Assembly (NCBI GenBank): GCA_002499015.1
Contig: DAJY01000098.1
Location: 1-64,000, forward strand
Length of the DNA stretch: 64,000 bases
Reading direction: 5' to 3'
DNA from: Euryarchaeota archaeon UBA242
GTDB taxonomy: Archaea > Thermoplasmatota > Poseidoniia > Poseidoniales > Poseidoniaceae
Shown here: piece after piece, positions 8,464-17,947 of the stretch
How the letters are laid out: every line of letters begins with the position of its first letter
Position numbering within the stretch: position 1 is the stretch's first letter
Notes under the pieces: model-generated
The model's database searches: none
Seen by the model: only the letters and a program-made list of their open reading frames with translations
What the model was told of the DNA's origin: nothing
Made by a program: the position numbers and the translations under genes

Positions 8464-8817
8464 TCAAACGATATCTTCAATCAATTCCAACAAGAATGAT
8501 TCGCTATCACTATTGTATTCCATACTTGCGAAAACAACCTTCACATCTCGTTCTTCAAAAGGATCGTGAATGAATGGTTGACCGGTTCTAAAGATAGAAT
8601 TAAGTGTTTTATATTCATCAATACCAATCTCCCCTTTAACTGTATAAACAGTAGATTCAGAGCCTTCGTCGTTTAGATTATCACCTTCTCCACCCCTTAC
8701 AATTGTTCTGGTAATTCTACGAGTAAGTTTTACCCGAATATCGGTATTTGGTATTCTAATCCAATCTGCGCTTGTTGTCCCTGTTGCGGGACGGATGAAG
8801 AAATCTATTCCTGCCAT
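8464..8817 (-). CDS. Small protein of unknown function, predicted beta-rich
   Basis: Unrecognised protein of 117 residues from the ATG at 8817, which has an AGAGGTCG ribosome binding site. Alternating polar and hydrophobic stretches (WIRIPNTDIRVKLTRRITRT, VYTVKGEIGIDEY, DVKVVFASMEY, FLLELIEDIV) suggest a beta-sandwich or barrel. No signal peptide, membrane segment or cysteine. It lies between the RPA-associated gene and the pilus-type genes on the same strand, so it may belong to either group. The strand pattern reminded me of phage tail or baseplate components, but that is only an impression. Confidence 0.6.
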   Translation of the reverse strand: MAGIDFFIRPATGTTSADWIRIPNTDIRVKLTRRITRTIVRGGEGDNLNDEGSESTVYTVKGEIGIDEYKTLNSIFRTGQPFIHDPFEERDVKVVFASMEYNSDSESFLLELIEDIV

Positions 8818-8879
8818 GCTACGACCTCTATACTGACCACAACCCGAGCGGGTATTCAATGTGTTGGATTGTCAATCAC

Positions 8880-9806
8880 TTATTCAACAATTTTGAACCA
8901 GCCAAATCGAGGCTCATGGACTACACCTTTTTCAGATAATTCATCCAACATCGCTTCGCCATCGGGTCGTGGAAAACCTCTAGCATTGGCATTACTGAGT
9001 AGTGCTTCAAAGTCAACCCCATCACCCTGATCAAGTTGACGAATTAACGATAGCACACACTCTTCTAAATCGGAACCTTCCTCTTCATCATCACCTTCTA
9101 CAGCGGATGATACATAGAGTACCGGCACTGGTTTTGTGGCGCTAGACATCTTACCCTCAGCGATATCTAGGGCTTGCATTATATTCAATTTATATTGCTC
9201 CAAATCAATTTCACCATAGTGGTTTCTAGAAGTTATCAAACCCTCCACCAGGTAGTCCGGTATACTTTCACTTGCTGAATATGCTTGTTTAGTTGGTTCA
9301 AGTTCAATAGATGCTGAGAATGCATCCATTCTGTTAATTGTACCTTGGCAAGCACGTGTTATCCAATTCGCATATGTTTTGACATCGATAATACAAGCTT
9401 CTTCAGGCCTTAGCGAGGTATAGATTGCACCTTCTTCTGTTTGGTACCATCGCGCCTTTGCAACCATCAACACCAATTCAGGTTCACCTGCTTCCATTTT
9501 TGCAGTTAATCTCGTTGTTAATTCACGCATTGCTTCACTGGCATAATCTCCAACCGAGAAATAATGTTGTCCGGAAGGGTCTCTTAATTGACCTTGATAC
9601 AAAGTCGAACCATTTGCTGTTTCACTAACTTCTAATCTCTCGAGCAAACCTGCAACTATTACACGATTTACTTTCGCTCCTAGTTTGGTAATTACAAAGG
9701 ATGGATCAAATTCTCCAGACCCTTTTTCGTTAAGGGTTGCATCTCTAAATTCTGATGCGAGCATATGCCATGCAGGTTGGCGCTTTACCCTAGGTCCTGC
9801 TTGCAT
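8880..9806 (-). CDS. RPA-associated protein (COG3390-like)
   Basis: Partner of the single-stranded DNA-binding protein RPA. 308 residues: an N-terminal OB-fold-like region (about 5-150, with VNRVIVAGLLERLEVSE and LYQGQLRDPSGQHYFSVGDY), a linker, and a C-terminal winged-helix-like region (about 235-308, LEECVLSLIRQLDQGDGVDF through GVVHEPRFGWFKIVE). Haloarchaeal and Pyrococcus RPA genes are known to be paired with such proteins. The ATG at 9806 overlaps the RPA stop in a TGATG junction, and a GGGGGGTGA site precedes it, so translation is coupled to RPA; an ATG at 9821 would destroy the use of that site. Probably acts with RPA in replication and repair. Confidence 0.8.
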   Translation of the reverse strand: MQAGPRVKRQPAWHMLASEFRDATLNEKGSGEFDPSFVITKLGAKVNRVIVAGLLERLEVSETANGSTLYQGQLRDPSGQHYFSVGDYASEAMRELTTRLTAKMEAGEPELVLMVAKARWYQTEEGAIYTSLRPEEACIIDVKTYANWITRACQGTINRMDAFSASIELEPTKQAYSASESIPDYLVEGLITSRNHYGEIDLEQYKLNIMQALDIAEGKMSSATKPVPVLYVSSAVEGDDEEEGSDLEECVLSLIRQLDQGDGVDFEALLSNANARGFPRPDGEAMLDELSEKGVVHEPRFGWFKIVE

Positions 9807-11503
9807 CAATTCACCCCCCATTGCGCTCTGATTTCAGTTGCTTTCATCTCAGCATCCTCTTCGACTATTTCTGCACTATCTGCCAACATCATACCACCTT
9901 GCTCATCAACGATTGTTCGACCTGAAGCACGAATTTTTCGCCCTAACATTTTTGACCTTAGAGTTTGTACGAAATCTAATTGCCCATTTGAATTAATCTC
10001 TGAACCAAGTTCTTCTTCTGTCATAGCGAGTAGACCTAAACTTCCTTCCTTGTTAATTAGTAAGGACATGCTTGCTAATCCATCATCGATAACCAATCGC
10101 ATCCTAACATCTGTTTCACCGTCATTAGCATCATGTGTTGCGCAATGTCCATCCCTCAGAACTCTCCTGCATTCGGTACATCTTTGAATAAAACCAGAAT
10201 CTTCTCTAACACTTACTACGATTGCCTCGGTTGTAACGCCGACCCTGCTCGCCCCAGTCGCCAATTCATTGAGAACTACTTCCACTGTATGTGTGCTAAA
10301 ATCAATATCCTCATCCCAAGGTGATTTATCCAACATTTCAACTTGATCTGCTGTGTCAACTGTGATATCTGGTATTCCTTGCCATGCTCTTACTCTAACT
10401 CCTTTCAGCTTTACTGTGAGGGGTAAACTATCTACATCAATAGGCAAATCTTCCCATGCACTCATTCGACATCTTCCAGTTGGGTCTGCGATTTGCCCAG
10501 ACCAAAGATATTTATCGGTACCATCTTTGGTGAATGTTCTTTTTGACCATTCGATAATCTGTACAACTGTATCAACATCCCTTGCACCATCTCTTAACTC
10601 GGAAACTGTCAAGACCGTTTGCTTGGATAATGTTTCAATGCCCGGAAAATTCTTATCGTGGAATAATTCAACCTTTGTAGTTCTTCCAAAATTCAACTCA
10701 GGTGTATCCCTAAAGGTACGGATTTGAGCACCATCAATTTTTATCAAGGCCCCGACTTTATGTTCAAATGATTCCCAAGAGAGGAATCCAATTATTCCTG
10801 ATTCATCAGCCAATCGTCCTCTGACGATGTCTATTGAACCTGAACCGTCCTTTTTGTGTATCTGGTCTTCTCTTAACGAGAGAATTCTGCCAACTACGCA
10901 GGCATACCCATCAGTTGGAAGTGAAGCAATGTCTTGAGCTTCCCCTGGCGCCACCACTGGTCTAGTTCCTTCACGGATAACAACAACCCGGGAGGATTGA
11001 TTGATATTTAGAGACATTTTTCCTTGATATTCATTTACTGAAACCCCTTCAAGTCTTACGATTGAACCAGGTGCCAGATTTGGACTCGGTGCCCAATCTT
11101 TGTATTCCCAACGATTCTTGTCGCCGTTTTCTGCCCAAGGGTTATCTTCTAACAATCCGAAAGCGATTTGCTTTTGTTCACCGCGAATTGTTTGTTCACG
11201 CAAATTATGTGAAATGATTTCAACTTCGATTTCAATTTCCTTATCAGCAGCCTTCAATTCATTCAAACGTTCGACTTTCTTTGTCGCTACTGGTTGGGAT
11301 GAAGAAGATGACCCACCAGCCCTAGTGTTTGGAATTGACTTTGAACTGTTCAGACTTCTAATGATAGACCTCATCGAGTCTTGAGGAGGAATTTTAAAAT
11401 CATCCTGGTATTTCAAGAATGCAGTAGCAATCGCGTCGTGATCTGCTTCTGGGCATTCCTTTTGTACTGCTTCGATATAGGAATCAAACTGTCCATCAGA
11501 CAT
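9806..11503 (-). CDS. Replication protein A (RPA), multi-OB-fold with zinc finger
   Basis: Single-stranded DNA-binding protein of the archaeal RPA type, 565 residues. After a helical N-terminus it has several successive OB folds; recognisable strands include VRLEGVSVNEYQGKMSLNI, YACVVGRILSLREDQ, IKIDGAQIRTFRDTPELNFG and VKLKGVRVRAWQGIPDITV. A C-terminal zinc-finger segment reads CTECRRVLRDGHCATH, giving C-x2-C, C and H ligands. The ATG at 11503 has GAGGTG 7 nt upstream, favouring it over a start at 11527. It is the first gene of the minus-strand run and is coupled to its RPA-associated partner. A 19-bp palindrome lies 34 bp upstream. Role in replication, repair and recombination follows from the family. 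Confidence 0.88.
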   Translation of the reverse strand: MSDGQFDSYIEAVQKECPEADHDAIATAFLKYQDDFKIPPQDSMRSIIRSLNSSKSIPNTRAGGSSSSSQPVATKKVERLNELKAADKEIEIEVEIISHNLREQTIRGEQKQIAFGLLEDNPWAENGDKNRWEYKDWAPSPNLAPGSIVRLEGVSVNEYQGKMSLNINQSSRVVVIREGTRPVVAPGEAQDIASLPTDGYACVVGRILSLREDQIHKKDGSGSIDIVRGRLADESGIIGFLSWESFEHKVGALIKIDGAQIRTFRDTPELNFGRTTKVELFHDKNFPGIETLSKQTVLTVSELRDGARDVDTVVQIIEWSKRTFTKDGTDKYLWSGQIADPTGRCRMSAWEDLPIDVDSLPLTVKLKGVRVRAWQGIPDITVDTADQVEMLDKSPWDEDIDFSTHTVEVVLNELATGASRVGVTTEAIVVSVREDSGFIQRCTECRRVLRDGHCATHDANDGETDVRMRLVIDDGLASMSLLINKEGSLGLLAMTEEELGSEINSNGQLDFVQTLRSKMLGRKIRASGRTIVDEQGGMMLADSAEIVEEDAEMKATEIRAQWGVN

Positions 11504-11536
11504 ATTTGACACCTCTATTATCTTCATTCGTTAGTG

Positions 11537-11555
11537 TCCTATTCAATGAATAGGA
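11537..11555. promoter_or_regulatory. 19-bp perfect palindrome upstream of RPA
   Basis: TCCTATTCAATGAATAGGA has 9-bp arms around one central A. It lies 34 bp before the RPA start codon in the 211-bp gap between pmbA and RPA. It may be an operator or, if transcribed, a tight leader hairpin. No clear TATA box was found to decide between these. Confidence 0.55.
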
Positions 11556-11688
11556 TGCGGGCTTTCGTGCGTTTTGGTTGAGACTTGACACTCCCTTGAC
11601 CTCCATGGAACTAAGCAAAATAGACTAGGGCTAATAAACAATTTCACGACCCAATTATGAAAAGTGAAAGTAAAATGAGTGATTTAAT

Positions 11689-11709
11689 AAATATTGAAAT
11701 ATAATATTT
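11689..11709 (-). terminator. AT-rich inverted repeat after pmbA, possible terminator
   Basis: AAATATT at 11689-11695 and AATATTT at 11703-11709 are reverse complements with a 7-nt spacer, starting 6 bp past the pmbA stop. The AT-only stem and surrounding A/T-rich DNA could mark transcription termination; evidence is weak. Confidence 0.25.
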
Positions 11710-11714
11710 AAACT

Positions 11715-13118
11715 TCAAGCCGGATTTATTCTAAATCCATCCATCACCAATACATCAGGAATATGCATCCCTCCAGTAGAATATGAATCCTGGATTATCG
11801 GCCTATCCCCTAATATTATGTCATTTGATAGCGCCTTTGCAATATTTCCGGAGAGGCCTGCTTGCTTAATCGGCCCTACGATTTGACCATCAACTACTTT
11901 CAAGATCGTACTTGTTGTAACAGAGAAATCACCACTGGTTGGATTAGCGGTATGAGCCCCCATAACACTGTGGACAATATATCCATTTTCCATATGAGAA
12001 ATTAAATCATCACGACTCTTTCCGCCTTTGCTTGATTTTAGAATCATATCGGAACAGCCAGTATATGGTGGCGATTGATGACTACCCCTGGAGGCTGATC
12101 CAGTTGATTGGGCATACTCAATTCTTCCTTCTGCCATCATTTGTGCTGAATCTCTTGTAGACCACATAGAGCCTACTAGTCTTCCATTTTCCACCAAAGT
12201 CTGAGTCTGTCTAGGAACTCCTTCTCCGTCTAGGCTTGAACTACCCATCCCACCTTCCATCAATCCATCATCGATTAGTGTCAAGTCATTAGCAAGGACC
12301 ATTAGCCCTTCATTTCCAGACCAAAAAGACTCTTTCCTCGCCAATTTCTCACCTTTGGCTGCTGCTGGAATACAAACAGAAAACAATGGCGAGAAACCTT
12401 CACTAGTCATCAATACCGGACAATCAACTGCTTGTGAATCAACTTCTATCGGCCCTCTGGTACACTGAGCCCAATGAACTGAAGTTTCGATGCAATCTGG
12501 AATTGATTTTAGTAATTTACGACTAGAACTGCTTTCCCAAGCGCTGGTTAATTCATCGTCCTCATCTATACTGACTTGAACTCCCGCTCCGTGCGAAGTT
12601 GTGATCCCACTGGATAAAATTCCTTGGCTGGTTACTATGGCTCCCGCTGTAGCTGAAACGCCGACACCACCGCCAGTTACAACCGCTCTTGAATCCAATG
12701 AAGCAACTTCGCTCAATATTGAATCCGCTTGTTCTAATAGATATTCTGGACCAACATCTAGAATCTTACTATCACAGCGACCTAAGACATCGGTAGATTT
12801 TTGATTTTGTGGAAGACAAAAACCTTCAACAGAAGGTGAAACCTTTGCAATAGAAATTGCTTGAGAAACGGCATGCTCAGCACCTGAAACATCTACTAAA
12901 TGAGCATATCCAAAACGCCCACCATCCAATACTCGTACACCATATCCGCCGTCTCCTCCTCCGGCTGCGAGTGTGATCTTACCCGCTTCAATATCTAATT
13001 CATGACCATATGATTGAAATGCGACAACTTCCCACTCACCAATTCCTTTGGATTGACAGATCTTGCCAATTGATTGCGCACCTTCAACGATACGCTCTAC
13101 AGCATCATCCGGTAGCAT
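11715..13118 (-). CDS. pmbA: TldE/PmbA, metalloprotease partner subunit
   Basis: Non-catalytic partner of the TldD/TldE zinc metalloprotease, which degrades unfolded peptides and matures certain peptide antibiotics in bacteria. 467 residues, of usual length. The N-terminal part has the family block YGHELDIEAGKITLAAGGG and YGVRVLDGGRFGYAH; the C-terminal half shows SSSLDGEGVPRQTQTLVENG and FSVTTSTILKVVDGQ. Unlike TldD it has no HExxxH motif, as expected for the E subunit. Its ATG directly follows the TldD stop (TAAATG), so the two subunits are made together. The physiological substrate in archaea is unknown. Confidence 0.9.
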   Translation of the reverse strand: MLPDDAVERIVEGAQSIGKICQSKGIGEWEVVAFQSYGHELDIEAGKITLAAGGGDGGYGVRVLDGGRFGYAHLVDVSGAEHAVSQAISIAKVSPSVEGFCLPQNQKSTDVLGRCDSKILDVGPEYLLEQADSILSEVASLDSRAVVTGGGVGVSATAGAIVTSQGILSSGITTSHGAGVQVSIDEDDELTSAWESSSSRKLLKSIPDCIETSVHWAQCTRGPIEVDSQAVDCPVLMTSEGFSPLFSVCIPAAAKGEKLARKESFWSGNEGLMVLANDLTLIDDGLMEGGMGSSSLDGEGVPRQTQTLVENGRLVGSMWSTRDSAQMMAEGRIEYAQSTGSASRGSHQSPPYTGCSDMILKSSKGGKSRDDLISHMENGYIVHSVMGAHTANPTSGDFSVTTSTILKVVDGQIVGPIKQAGLSGNIAKALSNDIILGDRPIIQDSYSTGGMHIPDVLVMDGFRINPA

Positions 13119-14558
13119 TTATCCCACCAACGCCTCGCTAATACGCATTATTGGGCCACCATCTCCAACCGGAACAGTTTGCCCTTTGCCACAGAAACCA
13201 GGTGCTGCTAACTTTGCATCCCTAGTTAATCCGTTTACATTTTGTAAAATCTCTAATGTTAATCCACTAACGCTAACATCTTTCAAAGGTGTTGTCAGTT
13301 CACCGTTTTCGATTAGCCACGCTTCCTGTGCTGCGAATTGGAATGAACCTTTACCAGTATCAACCTGACCGCCACGAGAACCACAGGCATAGATTCCATA
13401 ATCAATATCTTCCATTAAATCATCAATGGTATCGTGATTACCACCCATTATCATGGTATTTGACATTCTGACAAGTGGGTGATGCAGGCCATCTTGGGCA
13501 CGAGCACCTCCATTTGGTTGTATACCGAAATGTGCCGCTGTCTCCCTATGGTTGAGATATTCGGTTAGAACGCCATTGGTAATCAATCTCTTGGCCCTAG
13601 TATTTACTCCCTCATCGTCTATTGGATAAGCGCCGTATCCACCTCTCATAGTTGGGTCATCTACAACTGTAACAATATCTGACCCAATCTTCTGACCCAA
13701 TTTACCATCCAGACAGGAGTCTCCTGCTGCGACTAAATCTGCTTCGCATGGGTGGCCAAGTGCCTCGTGAATGTATACGCCAGTAAGATCACGGTCTGCA
13801 ATTAGTGGCATTTTTCCTGAAGGTGCACGTTTTGCTTTCAACAATCTTAGTGCTGCAACCATTGCATCGTTACCGAGTTGACCTAAGTCACAAGATTCGA
13901 TTAATTCTAGGCCTCCTTCGCCTCCATATCTTGTTCTATAGGAAACTACTTCGCTATCATCTCTTGCAGTAACCATACCTCTTACCAATGAACGTTGGAA
14001 AGACCAAACCCTATCCATGCCCTCACTAGTCAATAGTTCGGTGTGGATATGTTCATCGGACCACCCACAAGTGGTTGAAACTACTTTCTCGTGATCACTT
14101 GCACTATCAGCGATATTCTTCAACATATCTATTTTAGTTGAAAGATCAGTATTTCTGATATCCTTTTTTGGCCGCCAGTGAATCTCATCTTGGAAAATTG
14201 GTATTTCGGCCAACTGTACTGGTTTGTCAGAACTTGACCTGCGCTTTGCAACCGCCTTTGCCAATCGAACAGTAGATTCAATTTGCTCAGGTAATGATGC
14301 TATGTCAGTAGTTGAATGAACTCCCCATGCACCATCTGCAAGAATTCTGAGAGTTACGCCTACTTCTTGACCTGGAATCGCATTTTCCAAAATTCCATCT
14401 CTTAGATTTACACTTGAACCAGTCTCTGCAACCAATCTTACTTCTGCATAACTTGCACCGAAATCAACAGCCTGTTGTAGAGCATTACCAATCTTTCTTT
14501 GGTCTAAATAACGGCCTGTAGTAATTTCGGAGTTTGATGGACTAGAACTAATCACCAT
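13119..14558 (-). CDS. tldD: TldD, zinc metalloprotease catalytic subunit
   Basis: Catalytic subunit of the TldD/TldE protease. The zinc-binding HEALGH motif is at residues 264-269, and the conserved C-terminal segment FCGKGQTVPVG, with Cys456 as a likely metal ligand, is near the end. 479 residues, full length. The ATG at 14558 has no obvious ribosome binding site and may be leaderless or weakly translated. It is the first gene of the pair and abuts pmbA without a gap. Annotation is secure at the family level; the archaeal substrate is not known. Confidence 0.92.
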   Translation of the reverse strand: MVISSSPSNSEITTGRYLDQRKIGNALQQAVDFGASYAEVRLVAETGSSVNLRDGILENAIPGQEVGVTLRILADGAWGVHSTTDIASLPEQIESTVRLAKAVAKRRSSSDKPVQLAEIPIFQDEIHWRPKKDIRNTDLSTKIDMLKNIADSASDHEKVVSTTCGWSDEHIHTELLTSEGMDRVWSFQRSLVRGMVTARDDSEVVSYRTRYGGEGGLELIESCDLGQLGNDAMVAALRLLKAKRAPSGKMPLIADRDLTGVYIHEALGHPCEADLVAAGDSCLDGKLGQKIGSDIVTVVDDPTMRGGYGAYPIDDEGVNTRAKRLITNGVLTEYLNHRETAAHFGIQPNGGARAQDGLHHPLVRMSNTMIMGGNHDTIDDLMEDIDYGIYACGSRGGQVDTGKGSFQFAAQEAWLIENGELTTPLKDVSVSGLTLEILQNVNGLTRDAKLAAPGFCGKGQTVPVGDGGPIMRISEALVG

Positions 14559-14632
14559 AGACTTAGGTAAGGGCCCGCAGTGCTTGAACTCTCTTATTGA
14601 AAGATTAGAACTTATTTATCCAGAAATGACGA

Positions 14633-15199
14633 TTATGCTGAAAAATCAGCGGATAAAATATGCCCCACTAATCCTTGCTGAAGATTGTCCAGAGGAATCC
14701 CTTCGGTCATCAATCCTAATTTTTTGGCCCCCGCAGGAGAGAATGTTGGCACCTCATCGGCATATTGTAATCCAAGATTTGAAAGTAATTTACGGCAATC
14801 GGATTCAAATTGACTATCAATGACCTCATCACAACCTGAGGGCTGCAAGCCTGCAACCCCCTGTTGTGTCAATATCGGTTTTGGTAAATATAAAATCCAC
14901 CCTGATGTAACTCCATCTTGAATGCCAGCCCTAGAAAATGCCTCACTAACGTGATGCGTCCCCGCAAGATATCGCAAGAATTCTGCATCCCTCCCTCTGG
15001 CGAGTTGATTGCCATTAGCAAAATTCCTTTCACAACAATTCCAAGCTGTCCAAAGTTGCTGCTCAAATTGAACTGCATGTTGAGCTACCAACATCCATCT
15101 TTCATCAAATCTGTTTTCAAGGAACTTACCAATCAAGTGTTTTGAAGTAACTGGTTTGTCACTTCGCCATGCAACGCAAGGAAACTTAGGCATTGTCAT
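14633..15199 (-). CDS. Cgi121-like KEOPS complex subunit
   Basis: 188-residue protein with the Cgi121/TPRKB signature: a segment LARGRDAEFLRYLAGTHHVS followed by EAFSRAGI and a strand ending GWILYLP. In this family the equivalent region (L-x-Y-L-x-G-x-x-Q-I-x-x-A) is central to the fold. KEOPS makes the universal t6A modification of tRNA; Cgi121 binds tRNA and stimulates the Bud32 kinase. The ATG at 15199 is chosen, with a second in-frame ATG at 15193. It lies 39 nt downstream of the helicase gene on the same strand. A proline-rich C-terminal part (about 120-188) is less typical. Confidence 0.65.
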   Translation of the reverse strand: MTMPKFPCVAWRSDKPVTSKHLIGKFLENRFDERWMLVAQHAVQFEQQLWTAWNCCERNFANGNQLARGRDAEFLRYLAGTHHVSEAFSRAGIQDGVTSGWILYLPKPILTQQGVAGLQPSGCDEVIDSQFESDCRKLLSNLGLQYADEVPTFSPAGAKKLGLMTEGIPLDNLQQGLVGHILSADFSA

Positions 15200-15238
15200 C
15201 GTTACGAGGCAGGAGCGCTTCTATTTTCAATCAACCGC

Positions 15239-17854
15239 TTAATTCTCCCCATCTAGTGGGATATCGTCATCTCGTAATTGTTCAGACTCGAGAAACTTTA
15301 AGTTGCCTTTATCAGCATTTTCACGTTTGATGTATTTACCGACTTCAATAAGCAAATTATCAACGATTTTTGGCCCCCAGCCGCGTTTACTAGACAGGGT
15401 TGAAATCTCTTTATGATTCATAGCTGCCAAACTTTTGACGCTTCTATAGCCCAACGCTGCGAGTTCTCTAGCTCTTCTCCTACCAATTGAACGGAGATTT
15501 ACCAATTGCAGTAGATCCTTCTTACAACCGTGTCTAACTCTTTGTTTGATGATATCAATTTGAGTGGATAATTTTGCGATGTGCTCCATATGTTCTTCAG
15601 AAAAAACATCATCTGCCATTAGAATTGCTTGCGCACCTGACATTAGCCAACTGATGATATCAACTCGATAATTTACATCACCTGGGGTAACTTCTAATGT
15701 TGCTTCGATTTCTCTTAGCGTATTCTCATCCATCCACATTTCCAGCATCCATGAAGATTTTACATAACCGAGTAATCTCTCTTCATATGATGAATCGTGC
15801 AATAATTCATCTTCAACAGAATTTGTTTTGACCCATAGCGGTGAACCCGGGGCCATATCCTTTGACTTAGCCCATAGTGAAGAAAAATCTGGAGTTGCGG
15901 TTGCAAGATGCAATAAACCAAAATCAGTAACAGGGGCATTATCTCTTACTAAACGACGTATTGCTCTCCTCAAGCCATGCCTTAGAATAGATGCTGAGAG
16001 TGGGTCCAAATAGAATTGAGTGACTCGTTCCCCCATTATCGTCGCTTCATATTTCATCGCTAAATCATCAGTGGATTTTTCTGCTTTCCATCCACCCACA
16101 CTTCTTAGATCTGCAGCATTAGAAAAACCAAGAGTTGCACCAGTGTGTGCTGAACTCCGATTCATATACGATTGTTCAGAATAACTTTCTGTTTCAAATT
16201 TGAATTCAACACCTCCTGTTGAATCTGCTATTTTTGCCCACGCCGGCATATCTGTTTCTGAATCAGAACTCTCATCGGCTTGTTGCTTGCTATCATGGCT
16301 CAGCGAGAAATGTTCATCAATTCCATCCTTTCTTATAAATCGCTCATCTATAAGCCATTTTAACATCTTATCAAGGCGTTCTTCAAGCACCCCTGATGAG
16401 ATACAATGACCTAAGAAAGTAGCCTTGAAAAAATCAAAAATTGACGAACGATGTTGCATTCCACCCGATGTTATCATCGACAATAAATGCATCCTCATCG
16501 CCGGTTCACTGGCTAGTTTAGAAGTAATATCTTCAATCGGACCAAAGAAGTATTTATCACTGACTTCATCTGCTAATTCCCAACCATCTGTCCCTTTACA
16601 GAGAATCCATGCTTCTCCAAAATCATCGTATCTTGGCCTTCCAGCACGTCCTAGCATTTGCCGCATTTCCATTACCGGAAGAGGCCTGCTCATTCCATCA
16701 TCCCAGCGTTTTATATCTCTAACAAGTACCCTTCTCGCAGGTAAATTCACTCCTGCTGCAAGAGTCGGTGTCGCTGTCAAGGCAACTAACAATCCTTGCT
16801 TGAATGCTGACTCAACTTCTTTTCTTTGATTATGTGTTAACCCAGCATGATGAAACGCAACACCCCCTGAGATTGATTCACATAGCGACTCACCCATTGT
16901 AGATTGGGCATTCCTTGATAGTTTCGCGGCTAATTCTTGCAATTTAGCCAGGCGTTCTGGATCTTGTTTGGCCAGAACTTTTTTGACCCTCTTCGCAAGA
17001 GAGTGAGCTTCAGATTGGGCAGAACGACGAGTTCCGACGAAAACGAGTAATTGTCCATCTTGAGCAAGTGAATCAATTACGATCGCTCCGGCTGGATGTG
17101 ACTTTGGACCTTCGAGATCTCTGGGCGGATTCAATTTTGCTATCTCTTCACCAATTTGCGATGATTGGACCATTCTAGGTTCTATGTGTAAATCGTGAAA
17201 AGTAGAGTACTCGAGTGCTACTGGCCTCCAATCAGATTGTACTAATGTGGCATCTAACCATTCTGCCAACTCCTTACAATTACCAACGGTTGCGGAGAGA
17301 GCGATCAATTGTGACTCCGGCCTTAGATACCTAAGCCTAGTCAAATTTATTTCTAAGGTTGGACCTCTAGATGAATCGTTCATAAGATGGAACTCATCGG
17401 CGATTACAATAGAAACATTTGCAACGACATCTGAATTTGAACGCATGATTGAATCCAGTTTTTCCGATGTGCAGACTAGAATATCACATGTATCTGTGTT
17501 TGCAACTTCACGTACCGAATCACCGATTCCAAGACCGATTTTTAAACCGAGATGGTCACCCAGCTCCTTTAATTCTTCGTATTTCTCGCTGGCTAGTGCC
17601 TTCAATGGTACAATATATACTGCTTTTGAACCGATATCATCAACTAACAATTTCCGTAAAATCGCAATGTAAGCAACTAGAGACTTACCACTTGCAGTTG
17701 GTATTGCCAATAATATATTAGATCCTGAAAGCACTGCAGGCATAGCCTCTGATTGTGGCGGATGTAATTTCTTAATCCCCCATACATCAGTAAAAAACTT
17801 CTTTGCATTATCGGGCAAATCTAAAGACATCACCTCACTATGTTGCGCCGACAT
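15239..17854 (-). CDS. hel308: Hel308/Ski2-family DNA helicase
   Basis: Superfamily 2 helicase of the Hel308 type, which unwinds 3'-tailed and forked DNA at stalled replication forks. 871 residues. In order: Q-motif-like LHPPQSEAMPAVLSG, Walker A PTASGKS, motif II DEFH (ADEFHLMNDSSRG), motif III LSATVGN, motif IV region LLVFVGTRRSA, motif V TPTLAAGVNLPARRVL, motif VI MLGRAGRP, then a winged-helix and ratchet-like part, and a C-terminal helix-hairpin-helix (LRSIGRRRARELAALGY). The second acidic position of motif II is E-F-H rather than the common E-x-H with I or V, a mild change. Start uncertain: ATG 17854 or 17830. It diverges from a membrane protein gene. Confidence 0.85.
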   Translation of the reverse strand: MSAQHSEVMSLDLPDNAKKFFTDVWGIKKLHPPQSEAMPAVLSGSNILLAIPTASGKSLVAYIAILRKLLVDDIGSKAVYIVPLKALASEKYEELKELGDHLGLKIGLGIGDSVREVANTDTCDILVCTSEKLDSIMRSNSDVVANVSIVIADEFHLMNDSSRGPTLEINLTRLRYLRPESQLIALSATVGNCKELAEWLDATLVQSDWRPVALEYSTFHDLHIEPRMVQSSQIGEEIAKLNPPRDLEGPKSHPAGAIVIDSLAQDGQLLVFVGTRRSAQSEAHSLAKRVKKVLAKQDPERLAKLQELAAKLSRNAQSTMGESLCESISGGVAFHHAGLTHNQRKEVESAFKQGLLVALTATPTLAAGVNLPARRVLVRDIKRWDDGMSRPLPVMEMRQMLGRAGRPRYDDFGEAWILCKGTDGWELADEVSDKYFFGPIEDITSKLASEPAMRMHLLSMITSGGMQHRSSIFDFFKATFLGHCISSGVLEERLDKMLKWLIDERFIRKDGIDEHFSLSHDSKQQADESSDSETDMPAWAKIADSTGGVEFKFETESYSEQSYMNRSSAHTGATLGFSNAADLRSVGGWKAEKSTDDLAMKYEATIMGERVTQFYLDPLSASILRHGLRRAIRRLVRDNAPVTDFGLLHLATATPDFSSLWAKSKDMAPGSPLWVKTNSVEDELLHDSSYEERLLGYVKSSWMLEMWMDENTLREIEATLEVTPGDVNYRVDIISWLMSGAQAILMADDVFSEEHMEHIAKLSTQIDIIKQRVRHGCKKDLLQLVNLRSIGRRRARELAALGYRSVKSLAAMNHKEISTLSSKRGWGPKIVDNLLIEVGKYIKRENADKGNLKFLESEQLRDDDIPLDGEN

Positions 17855-17904
17855 AAAGTCACATACTCGCCAACAGTCCAAAAGGAGCGCGCCTATTCAT
17901 TTTG

Positions 17905-17918
17905 CTATAAATTTAATA
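17905..17918. promoter_or_regulatory. TATA element shared by a divergent gene pair
   Basis: CTATAAATTTAATA contains the palindrome TAAATTTA, so it reads as a TATA box on both strands. Toward the plus strand it predicts a start about 15 nt before ATG 17948; toward the minus strand it predicts a leader of about 30 nt for the helicase gene at 17854. Confidence 0.45.
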
Positions 17919-17947
17919 ATTCGCCATCAATAATCTTGGAAGTTTTG

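Noticed and set aside
17840..17947. N-terminal extension of the TerB-like membrane protein
   Set aside because: The extension crosses the shared TATA element and overlaps the divergent helicase start; the first ATG with a good context is at 17948.
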